Shown here piece by piece: positions 54,375 to 62,343 of a stretch of DNA of 64,000 nt (position 1 is its first letter; every line of letters starts with the position of its first letter). The position numbers were made by a program, and so were the translations under genes. Origin of the DNA: JACDAE01 sp963744875 (GTDB lineage: Bacteria; Chloroflexota; Ktedonobacteria; Ktedonobacterales; Ktedonobacteraceae); the NCBI GenBank assembly GCA_963744875.1, contig CAVUVQ010000043.1:42600-106599 (forward strand). The letters are read 5' to 3'. The notes below the pieces were generated by a model. That model saw only the letters and a list, made by a program, of their open reading frames with translations. It did not search any database and had not been told where the DNA came from.

Positions 54375-56066
54375 ATGCGTGAAGTACAGGTCAATTTCCC
54401 CCGTGGAAAAGTGGTACGCGAACGTTACATCGTCGAAGAGATGCTCGGCAAAGGTGGCTTTGGTGCTGTTTATCGGGTACGAGATCGACGCGTCAGAAGT
54501 AATGTGTTTGCTCTGAAAGAAGTGATTGATCCAACCGGTCATGAACGCTATCGTCTCGCCTTTGAGTGCGAATTGCTCAAGCGGCTGGATCATCCAGGCC
54601 TTCCTCGTGTCTATCGAGTATTCGATGACGAACGTAACAGCCGCGTTTATATGCTAATGGATTATATTGAGGGACCAAATCTGGAACGTCTGCGTTTACA
54701 ACAGCCTGAGAAGCGTTTCTCGTTGCCACGCGTGATGAAAATTCTTGCCCCTATTGTTGAAGCTATGAGTTATTTACATCGTCAGCAGCCCCCTATTATT
54801 CATCGTGATATTAAACCAGCCAATATTATCGTTCCACTTGCCGGCGATGGGGATGGCGCGGTGCTCGTTGATTTCGGGATTGCTAAAGAATATGACCAGG
54901 ATTCTACAACGACAGCGGTCCGTCACTGCTCGCCTGGTTATGGTGCGCCAGAACATTATGCACGTGGCACAAATACGCGAACCGATATTTATGGCCTTGC
55001 GGCAACCTTTTATACCCTCTTGACGGGTAGTGTGCCCGTTGATGCGCTTTACCGAATGACCCAACTTGGTAGCAAGCATGAAGATCCTCTGGAGCCAGTT
55101 AACAACGTTATAACAGAGATACCACAACATATTGCAGATGCTATCGAGCGTGCTATGTCTATTAATAGCAATGATCGTTTCGCGACCGTAGAGGAGTTCT
55201 GGCAAGCATTGGAGCCAGATTCTATTATAGAAGAAGATCCCATGCCTTCGTTGCTCGTTGAGCCACTGGTTGATGAGCACAGCCCGGCGACTCTTACTCC
55301 TCCTGTGCTCCCTGATTCAGAGGAACTGTTGCACAACGAGACACCACAGGTGCGTGTTCATCGTACCCGGCGTCCCGTTCCATTTATATGGGTGTTAGCC
55401 ATCTTGATTCTCGTGGGATTATGCGCAGGAGTAATTTTCGGACTTAGTGGCTGGTTGCCTTCTGAAGGGGTTTCTGCTCCTGCTTCAAAGGCATCATCGT
55501 CTCTAAAATCATCATCACCGCTACCAACCGCACTGCCAGAAGCGACACCACCTGCGTCTGCTCCGACGCCCATTCCCACAGCGGTGCCTTCGCCTATTCC
55601 TGCTACGACCTACCCGCGTCTCGTGATAAGCTATAGTGGAGGGATTAGCGATCAGTTCACCACCCCGGCAACCGAGAGTACAATGGCATTGAGTTCTCTT
55701 CAGCAACGCGGCTCCGCCATTAGTGGCTATTTTTCAGTGGGTCAGGGTTTGATAGGGAGTGGTAATTTCAATGGTAGTGTGACTATTGAGCGCAAAGTTC
55801 AATTCCTGGTACCCGGCGATGGCTTGATTGCACCTCTCTTTTTCCAGGGAGTGGTACAGCAGAATGGCACACTTTCGGGGACGTATTGTAGTCAGCAAAA
55901 TGGGCAATGCAATCAATCTATTGGGGGCTTTGGAACCTGGAAAATCACGCCTGCAAGTGAACAGCAAGCGATAACTATTCCTGCCTCTCCTTCAAGTGCA
56001 AGGATGCACTTCTCGGCTCTTTTATTTGAGAGGCGCAGAAGCGAGGCTAGAGACAGGCTGTTATAA
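54375..56066 (+). CDS. Membrane Ser/Thr protein kinase with unrecognised extracytoplasmic domain (1 of 2)
   Basis: 563 residues. Kinase domain (about 10-275): glycine loop LGKGGFGAVY, VAIK-type lysine in FALKEV, catalytic IIHRDIKPANI, LVDFGIAKE and activation segment SPGYGAPEHYARG. A cytosolic acidic linker is followed by one TM helix (about 334-355), a Ser/Pro linker (about 360-410) and an external domain (about 412-522) with SGGISDQFT, MALSSLQQRGSAISGYFS and GTYCSQQNGQCNQSIGGFG. The external domain recurs in the next gene. ATG 54375 has GAGGTG 8 bases upstream. The kinase probably signals from an unknown external cue. Confidence 0.92.
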   Translation: MREVQVNFPRGKVVRERYIVEEMLGKGGFGAVYRVRDRRVRSNVFALKEVIDPTGHERYRLAFECELLKRLDHPGLPRVYRVFDDERNSRVYMLMDYIEGPNLERLRLQQPEKRFSLPRVMKILAPIVEAMSYLHRQQPPIIHRDIKPANIIVPLAGDGDGAVLVDFGIAKEYDQDSTTTAVRHCSPGYGAPEHYARGTNTRTDIYGLAATFYTLLTGSVPVDALYRMTQLGSKHEDPLEPVNNVITEIPQHIADAIERAMSINSNDRFATVEEFWQALEPDSIIEEDPMPSLLVEPLVDEHSPATLTPPVLPDSEELLHNETPQVRVHRTRRPVPFIWVLAILILVGLCAGVIFGLSGWLPSEGVSAPASKASSSLKSSSPLPTALPEATPPASAPTPIPTAVPSPIPATTYPRLVISYSGGISDQFTTPATESTMALSSLQQRGSAISGYFSVGQGLIGSGNFNGSVTIERKVQFLVPGDGLIAPLFFQGVVQQNGTLSGTYCSQQNGQCNQSIGGFGTWKITPASEQQAITIPASPSSARMHFSALLFERRRSEARDRLL

Positions 56067-56267
56067 TATTTTCTGCTTGTTGACTCCCTACTCAAAGGTG
56101 AGACTTTAGCTTGTTGCCGGTCGTCTTGTTATGGAGTGTTGTCTACACAGGCCAGGGGTGCATCGTACTATATAGAGGATATATTTTATGGAATTATCCT
56201 TATTTTTCAGATTATAAAATGTAGTTATTTTTTTATGAATTGCTAATAAAATTAAATGAGGTAAGAA

Positions 56268-57892
56268 GTGCAAGACCTAAAGGCAGTCCTTCCCGATGGA
56301 ACAATAGTTCAGGGGCGTTATATTATAGAGAAAATGCTGGGTCGCGGTGGCTTTGGCGCGGTCTATCTGGTGCGCGATCAGCGTACACGAGGTAATTTAT
56401 TCGCGCTCAAAGAGATCACTGATACCAGCAGGCAGGAGCGTGAGCGTTTCGCTTTTGAATGCGAGGTGCTCAAGCGCTTGGATCATCATGCCTTGCCGCG
56501 TGTGTATCGGGTATTTGAGGATGAGAAGACCTCGCGAGCCTATATGCTTATGGACTATATTGAGGGGCCAAATTTAGAGATGTTGCGTCTCCAGCAGCCG
56601 GAGAAGCGCTTTCCAGTGGAGAAGGCTCTGGATATTTTGGCACCGATCTTTGTTGTGGTGGGCTATTTGCACAAGCAGGACCCCCCTATTATCCATCGAG
56701 ATGTGAAGCCAGCCAATATTATCGTCCCCACAACCAATGATGAAGCGGTGTTGGTCGATCTGGGTATTGCGAAAGAATATAATATCGATGCCACAACAAC
56801 GGCGGTACGTCGCTGCTCACCAGGATATGGAGCGCCAGAACAATACGACACGGGAACCAATCCACGTACCGACATTTATGGTCTTGCTGCAACACTTTAT
56901 GTACTTCTGACAGGGGTTATTCCCACCGATGCTTTTTTTCGTATGGCACAGATTGGTGGCAGAAAACATGATCCTCTGGAGCCGGTAGAGCAAGTGGTTC
57001 CATCAATTCCACATCCTATCTCTGCTGCTATTCAGAAGGCAATGGCAATCAATAGCGTTGATCGTTTTGCCAGTGTGGAGGAGTTTTGGGGAGCATTGAG
57101 TCCTTATCAGAGCAATAGATCTGTAGTTGCAATCCCCCCTGTTGCCTCGCCTGGTCCATCCACTGGTGAGCCTCACCAGGCGGCACTTGCAGCAATTGGG
57201 CAAGAACCTGTGACTGTAGTTACGAGGCCAGTGAGCAACTCCAGGCGACGTGGAGCAATTTTTCTTTTGTTCACATCACTCCTCCTTCTTGCGCTGGTAG
57301 GTGGGTTGGTAATGGGCAAAAGCTTCTTTGCAACCTCTGGTACTCATGCTCAACCCCCGACGGCAACGACAGTGGCGGCTGGCAAGAAAGCTACACCAGG
57401 AGCGTCGCGCCCTACGGCGACGCCGAGGCCCACACCGCGCCCGACTGCGACGCCGATGCCAACATTAATACCCCCAACCCAACACCAGTACCACCAACGC
57501 CAGTTCCCCCAGTTTCTGGCGGTATTCCGGCTCTGGCAGGATCATACAATGGTACAGTGACTGATCAGATAGGCGGCTCATCGACCAGTGCAACTCTAAT
57601 GCTTTCGCCACTCAGGCAGAGCAATACCACTATCAGTGGTTATGCAACCATTTCATCTTCACTACAGGGTAGTAATACTTTCACCGGGACAGTAACGGCG
57701 AATGGAAGTATCTCATTTTTAGTGAATGGCACAGGCGGACACCTTCCCCTTTACTTCTATGGACAGGTAACCTCCTCTGGTGGAAGCATGTCAGGCAGTT
57801 ATTGCAGTTATAGCAATGGCGCATGTGATAATGCTGCTGGTGGTTATGGGGTATGGTATGTCACTTCTGCGGGTGGGACTGCATCGAGTTAG
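56268..57892 (+). pseudogene. Membrane Ser/Thr protein kinase, paralog (2 of 2), frameshifted in the linker
   Basis: Paralog of the previous gene. The kinase domain is intact: LGRGGFGAVY, FALKEI, IIHRDVKPANI, LVDLGIAKE (DLG instead of DFG) and SPGYGAPEQYDTG. It has a TM helix (about 325-350) and a Thr/Pro linker. At about 57471-57485, in a C-rich stretch, the frame is lost and stops at 57560. One missing base (or two extra) restores PPTPTPVPPTPVPP and then the external domain to 57892: SYNGTVTDQIGG, MLSPLRQSNTTISGYAT and GSYCSYSNGACDNAAGGYG. The start is GTG 56268 with GAGG upstream. Without correction, the kinase would lack its external sensor. Confidence 0.88.
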
Positions 57893-58037
57893 GGTGATTT
57901 CCTCAACTCATAATTGATTATGATTGACATAGTGGCTATCGTTTTTTTATACTTAACAGTATCTATTCTATATCAATAAAAAGAGGTGAGAAGGATGTAT
58001 ATGACCATCCCCTTTCCTTCTGAGGTGAGAGGTAGAA

Positions 58038-58274
58038 ATGGGTACAAGTGAAATTGCCATACAGATTGCAGCACTGAACAAGGCTGATCTCGCATTTCGT
58101 CTTGCCGAATGGCATTGTCAGGAAGCACAAACAGATAGTGAGCAGAGGAGGTATGCAAGGGTTTCGTTACACGCTGCGATGCAACGTGCGCTCCTATTTA
58201 CCTGGTTGGAAAAGCACCAGATCTTACTAAAAAAGTTCCACGGGGAGTATGTGCAAAGGAAATACCAATTGTAG
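58038..58274 (+). CDS. Hypothetical small protein, 78 residues
   Basis: Helical and basic at the end (KFHGEYVQRKYQL), with an alanine/glutamine-rich first half (ALNKADLAFRLAEWHCQEAQ). GAGGTGAGAGG precedes the ATG at 58038. No family recognised. It follows the second kinase gene by 145 bases and is closed by a good terminator, so it is probably a real transcript. Confidence 0.6.
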   Translation: MGTSEIAIQIAALNKADLAFRLAEWHCQEAQTDSEQRRYARVSLHAAMQRALLFTWLEKHQILLKKFHGEYVQRKYQL

Positions 58275-58293
58275 TAACGTCTCTTACATTGGG

Positions 58294-58350
58294 GAAACCA
58301 CGCGGCTGGCAAATACTACGCCATGCTGCGTGGTTTCTCTATATTTTTGC
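58294..58350 (+). terminator. Intrinsic terminator
   Basis: GAAACCACGC (58294-58303) pairs with GCGTGGTTTC (58328-58337), followed by TCTCTATATTTTT. Begins 20 bases after the stop of the 78-residue protein. Confidence 0.75.
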
Positions 58351-58382
58351 ACTATAAAAAGAATTACGAGAAGGATCTCTTT

Positions 58383-58405
58383 TTTTGACGTATTTTACGT
58401 CAAAA
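58383..58405. promoter_or_regulatory. 10-bp palindrome TTTTGACGTA/TACGTCAAAA
   Basis: Arms 58383-58392 and 58396-58405 are perfect with a 3-base spacer. It is about 155 bases upstream of the gene at 58560. An operator is more likely than a terminator because the stem is AT-rich; it may also be a hairpin. Confidence 0.45.
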
Positions 58406-58559
58406 CTCTTTCTAGGTGCAAGAGGATAGATTGATTTTTTGCCTGATGAAGCATTCAGATTAAAGTGATGGGATAGGCAAAAATAATTTGACGGGATACG
58501 TACTCTATGTTACCATACTGCTAGCAGAAACAAATATCTGCGTTCAAAAAGGAGATGTG

Positions 58560-58910
58560 ATGAACCTGTACGAGCAATTGCTGACAGTGCGAGATCGTCT
58601 CGAAGGGATTGGGGCACATGATGATAGCATGGACCTCGTGGAGAAGCTTTTAACCAAAGCTGAACCTGCGAAAAATGATAAAACAGGCATTACCCAGGTA
58701 CAAGTACTACGCCATATGCTACGCATGCCCGAGGTGATTGATAACTACAGCATCTATAATGATCTGCAAGAGCTGATCAGTGAGCGAGAGGAAGCGGAGG
58801 TTTCAGCTCGTGAAGATGCTGCCCCTGCTGCATACGTAGATACTGAACGTCATCCGAAACCGAAGTCGTACTATAAGGCGCAGAAGGATAGAACAAAGAA
58901 AAAGGGCTAG
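58560..58910 (+). CDS. Hypothetical protein, 116 residues
   Basis: Helical protein: NLYEQLLTVRDRLEGIGAHD, then LVEKLLTKAEPAKND and VQVLRHMLRMPEVIDNYSIY. It ends in a very basic tail (SYYKAQKDRTKKKG). ATG 58560 has AAAAGGAG 5 bases upstream. There is no known domain by eye. The stop lies inside the first stem of the terminator that follows. The preceding palindrome may control it. Confidence 0.65.
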   Translation: MNLYEQLLTVRDRLEGIGAHDDSMDLVEKLLTKAEPAKNDKTGITQVQVLRHMLRMPEVIDNYSIYNDLQELISEREEAEVSAREDAAPAAYVDTERHPKPKSYYKAQKDRTKKKG

Positions 58911-58938
58911 CCATTGTGGTCTGGCCTTTCTTTTTTTT
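58901..58938 (+). terminator. Intrinsic terminator overlapping a stop codon
   Basis: AAAGGGCTAG... pairs imperfectly with ...CTGGCCTTT and is followed by eight T. It ends the 116-residue protein gene. Confidence 0.65.
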
Positions 58939-58942
58939 GTAC

Positions 58943-58990
58943 AGGAGAGTCGTATAGGGGTGACCCAGATCTCACCCATACGACTCTCCT
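58943..58990. terminator. Inverted repeat between convergent genes
   Basis: AGGAGAGTCGTAT (58943 on) pairs with ATACGACTCTCCT (to 58990), and the inner GGGTGA pairs with TCACCC. It lies 10 bases before the PspA stop, so it may end both transcripts. Confidence 0.6.
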
Positions 58991-59000
58991 ATATTTAGCA

Positions 59001-59762
59001 CTATGTGCTGCTATCTTCTGGTCCACCTATCTGACGCTGTTGTGCGTTTGGCCCACCGAGCTGTGCTTGTTGTTTAAGTGCCTGGAGTTGTGCTTCGACA
59101 TTTTGTTGTGCCGAGAGTTGCTGCAACTCACGATCAAGTGAATCCCCACCAGAGGTCAATAATCCCTGTTCGCCCAATGTGCCCTGCTCAATTAACGTCT
59201 CCATTGCATTTGCGCGTGCCTGCATAGTTAGAACTTTATCCTGGGCGCGTTGCATGGCCTGATTCATTTCGCCCATCTCATCAGAGATACCAGTCAACGT
59301 TTCATTGATCTTCACCTGGGCCTGGGCTGCATTATATTGAGCTTTAACCATCTCCTTCTGCGTACGGAATGCCTCCACCCGTGCCGAGACACCACGCTCC
59401 ATACTGACCAGTTTTTCTTCCTGGGCATGGAGCTGCGCCAGTTGTTGCTCATAACTATTGAGCTGGGGCAGTAACGTCTCCTTCTTTTGGAGTGCCAGAA
59501 CAGCCAGATCATCTCGTCCGGCCTCTACCGCCTGGCGTGCCTGAGTCGTCAATGTATTAACCTTCCCAATGAGCTGTTGTTGTAGCAGCTCCAGGCGTTT
59601 TTCGTTCGTGACGACATCCGCGATCGAACGGCGCAATTGTTGTAGTTGCTCAAGTTGTTTACTATAAGAGTAGTCCATGACCTGGCCAGGATTTTCGGCT
59701 TTATCCAGGGCAGCATTAACGCGAATACCAAAAAATGTGGCGATGCGAGAGAAAATGCCCAT
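59001..59762 (-). CDS. PspA/IM30-family membrane-stress protein
   Basis: 253 residues, almost all coiled coil. The start MGIFSRIATFFGIRVNAALD is the amphipathic membrane-binding helix. Then come NPGQVMDYSYSKQLEQLQQL and DDLAVLALQKKETL, the family's helix 2-4 region. Proteins of this ESCRT-III-like family bind stressed membrane. The Gln-rich tail (QLGGPNAQQRQIGG) is typical of Chloroflexota and actinobacterial members. A regulator (PspB/C/F) is not adjacent. Confidence 0.9.
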   Translation of the reverse strand: MGIFSRIATFFGIRVNAALDKAENPGQVMDYSYSKQLEQLQQLRRSIADVVTNEKRLELLQQQLIGKVNTLTTQARQAVEAGRDDLAVLALQKKETLLPQLNSYEQQLAQLHAQEEKLVSMERGVSARVEAFRTQKEMVKAQYNAAQAQVKINETLTGISDEMGEMNQAMQRAQDKVLTMQARANAMETLIEQGTLGEQGLLTSGGDSLDRELQQLSAQQNVEAQLQALKQQAQLGGPNAQQRQIGGPEDSST

Positions 59763-59942
59763 ATGTGTCCCTCCTCAATAAGTACGTTTATATTCTTACC
59801 ACATGTACGTTTCTTTGGGAGTATCTGTTGTTATAGTGCTGGCAGTATCATATCATATATTCAGATTTTCAAAAAACCCTGAAGTATAGCACTTGACAAT
59901 CTGCCATCCATCGGCTATAATCCTCATCGTTAGAGCTTCTAT

Positions 59943-60017
59943 GCGGGTTTGGTGTAGTGGTAACATGCAACTTTCCCAAAGTTGAGACCACGGGTTCGAA
60001 TCCCGTAACCCGCTCCA
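59943..60017 (+). tRNA. tRNA-Gly (anticodon CCC)
   Basis: Acceptor GCGGGTT pairs with AACCCGC. The anticodon arm CAACT TTCCCAA AGTTG gives anticodon CCC, and the T arm ACGGG TTCGAAT CCCGT is canonical. A CCA end (60015-60017) is encoded after the discriminator T. Confidence 0.95.
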
Positions 60018-60020
60018 TAT

Positions 60021-60060
60021 GAAAGCGCCTCTTCTTCAAAGTAAGAGGCGCTTTCTTTTG
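60021..60060. terminator. Intrinsic terminator after tRNA-Gly
   Basis: GAAAGCGCCTCTT (60021-60033) pairs with AAGAGGCGCTTTC (60043-60055), then TTTTG. It can serve the tRNA and, in reverse, the MFS gene that ends at 60075. Confidence 0.85.
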
Positions 60061-60074
60061 TTCCCTCTCTTCTT

Positions 60075-61400
60075 TTAGTTCTGGCTCATCTGCTTTTGTA
60101 GTGCATTCATATCATTCGCAACCGTCCTTAATCCAAACAGGCAAACAATGCCGGCTATAAAGAGACAGGTTGGTGCGGTGACAAGGAGCGCGGTGCCCAG
60201 CGAGATGCGGTCGGCAAGCACACCAATCAGCAGGGGTGCTGAGGCGTCTCCTAGCAGGTGGGCCAGCAACAAAACCAGCCCGGTCGCGGTCGAGCGGATC
60301 TCTGGTGCAATAACGTCTTGTAGAATGGCATTGAGGGGACCGAGGGCAAGGCTAAGGCAGAGGATGGCCGCGATAAAAAAGCCGAGAAATGGTCCCAGGC
60401 TATGCATAGTTAATGCAACCAGCGTTATCGGTGCGCCAACAAGAAATGCGAATGTTGCAACAGCCATACGCCCCTGGGGGAAACGACGTTGCAAAAAGTC
60501 CGCCATCCATCCGCCAATTAATGTGCCCACCAGGCTGCCGACGAGCAGTGTAAGACCTGAATATGTTCCTGCAGTTGCTACTGAGAGGTGAAAGGCACGT
60601 ACAAGGTAGGTTGTTATCCATGTCTGAGCGCTCCCAATTGTGAAGAAGCTAAAGACAAAGGCACCCAGCAGCACCCAATAAGTAGGGATGCGGAGAATTT
60701 TTTTTGCCGCATCGCCAAAATCTTTGCCAATACTCCCATGTACCTGTGCGATGTCGTCATCCGCTCCCTCTCCACGATCGAAGGCACCACGGTGAGGCTC
60801 TGCCGCACGCCAGATGAAGAATGCAGCGATCAGACCCGGTATACCGACGATATAGAAGGCCCAGCGCCACCCAAATTTATCGGCGATAATGCCTCCAAGG
60901 ATCAGCCCAAGTGCGGTACCGATCAGATTTCCGATTGACCAGAGTGAAAGGATGCGCCCACGTTGTTCCCTGGGAAAGAGATCACCAATCATCGAGAGCG
61001 AAGCAGGAGCGTAACCCGCTTCACCTATGCCCAGGAATGAGCGCGTAATAAAGATTTGTATAAAGTTACGGGTAAAGCCGGAGAGCAGCGATGCTACGCT
61101 CCATATCCCTACACAGGCGGCGACAATGTTCTTCCGAATACTTCGATCAGCCCAGACGCCCAGGGGAAGCGTCGCAATGGCATAGATGAAGAGAAATGAT
61201 GAGCCAAGCAGGCCCAATTCTGTATTGGTCAGGCCGAAGTCGATCTGAATTTTTGTCTGGATTGCTGAAAGTACCGAACGATCTGCATAGTTAAGTATGT
61301 TTATGATCATTAATATGGTGAATATGGAACGCGCCTGGCTTCTTTTGGGTTGCAGCCGGGTGCTCTTCTGGTTAGACGAAGAAGGTGTTACTGTTGACAT
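60075..61400 (-). CDS. Major facilitator superfamily transporter
   Basis: 441 residues with 12 hydrophobic helices. FIYAIATLPLGVWADRS with its basic end is MFS motif A, and LGIGEAGYAPASLSMIGDLF is the helix-5 region of the spinster/anion-cation-symporter type. The middle loop (DRGEGADDDIAQVHGSIGK) is acidic and cytosolic. It could move organic acids, sugars or lipids; the substrate is unknown. The ATG at 61400 has an AAAGGAAC about 14 bases upstream. It stands alone. Confidence 0.88.
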   Translation of the reverse strand: MSTVTPSSSNQKSTRLQPKRSQARSIFTILMIINILNYADRSVLSAIQTKIQIDFGLTNTELGLLGSSFLFIYAIATLPLGVWADRSIRKNIVAACVGIWSVASLLSGFTRNFIQIFITRSFLGIGEAGYAPASLSMIGDLFPREQRGRILSLWSIGNLIGTALGLILGGIIADKFGWRWAFYIVGIPGLIAAFFIWRAAEPHRGAFDRGEGADDDIAQVHGSIGKDFGDAAKKILRIPTYWVLLGAFVFSFFTIGSAQTWITTYLVRAFHLSVATAGTYSGLTLLVGSLVGTLIGGWMADFLQRRFPQGRMAVATFAFLVGAPITLVALTMHSLGPFLGFFIAAILCLSLALGPLNAILQDVIAPEIRSTATGLVLLLAHLLGDASAPLLIGVLADRISLGTALLVTAPTCLFIAGIVCLFGLRTVANDMNALQKQMSQN

Positions 61401-61537
61401 GCGGAAATAGCCTGTTCCTTTCGTTCTTATTATGAGTCACAGTCATGTGTATGCTTCACGAAGCAGTGGTAAACTATCCTGGTCTGCTTGCTTTAATATT
61501 ATTGTATTCAACTGTGGATACGAATTTTTGCACCAAT

Positions 61538-61567
61538 GGTTGCAGAGATTACAACGGCTCTGCAACC
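61538..61567. repeat. 10-bp perfect hairpin in the MFS-DedA intergenic region
   Basis: GGTTGCAGAG pairs with CTCTGCAACC around a 10-base loop, midway between the divergent MFS and DedA starts. It may be an operator or a small RNA hairpin. The remaining roughly 250 bases of that gap show no gene. Confidence 0.5.
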
Positions 61568-61678
61568 GGATAGGTCACCGACGCAACTATCTCACTACCT
61601 CGTTCGTCCTATACAATGGTAGAGAAAATACTGAAATTACTTTCATTTATATAGGTTAAGAGAGAAAGGATAGGGAAA

Positions 61679-62311
61679 ATGTACACGCTCATGCATCTTG
61701 TACTACATACCAACCCACTCTTGATCTATCTTATAGTCGCGTTAGCCCTGGCCCTTGAGAGTTCGGGTATCCCCATTGTCAATAGCACCCTGTTGCTTTT
61801 CACTGGCGCTCTGGCCTCATCCGGTCACTTTAATGTTGGTGTCCTGGCGTTTTCCGCCATCATAGGGAGTATTAGTGGTGCCTGTTGCGCATATGCGATA
61901 GGTGCCCGTGGTGGTCAGCAGACGCTGCTACGGTTCGCGCTCTTCTTCCACCTTGATCAGCATAAGATAAACATGTTTGAGCGTTGGTTTCAGCGGTATG
62001 GGATCTGGATGGTGTTTGCCTCGCGCATCATCCCCTATATTCGGCCCTTTACATGTTTTCCAGCAGGCTTCTCGCATACCAATTTTACGCGTTTCTTCAT
62101 TAGCGTCACGCTTGGATCGCTTATCTGGTGCACGACGATGCTCTATCTAGGTTGGTCGCTTGGTCGCCGTTGGGGATTGGCGCTGCATCTCATCCAGAGC
62201 TATACGGTTCCGGTACTGGCGTTGTTAATACTACTCATTGTGCTTTATTGGATTATTATGCGTTTTCTAAAAAAACAGATTGCTGGCCAGGCTTCGACGT
62301 ATAGCTGCTAG
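61679..62311 (+). CDS. DedA/SNARE-associated family membrane protein
   Basis: 210 residues with about five hydrophobic segments. It has the DedA signature: ESSGIPIVNSTLLLFTGAL (start), AYAIGARGGQQTLLR and FASRIIPYIRPFTCFPAG (re-entrant loop with conserved Arg and Pro). DedA proteins carry or flip lipid carriers such as undecaprenyl phosphate or phosphatidylethanolamine. AAAGGATAGGG precedes ATG 61679. It converges with the ABC gene. Confidence 0.88.
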   Translation: MYTLMHLVLHTNPLLIYLIVALALALESSGIPIVNSTLLLFTGALASSGHFNVGVLAFSAIIGSISGACCAYAIGARGGQQTLLRFALFFHLDQHKINMFERWFQRYGIWMVFASRIIPYIRPFTCFPAGFSHTNFTRFFISVTLGSLIWCTTMLYLGWSLGRRWGLALHLIQSYTVPVLALLILLIVLYWIIMRFLKKQIAGQASTYSC

Positions 62312-62343
62312 TGAGGCGTAACGATAATCGTTATTAATCACTG

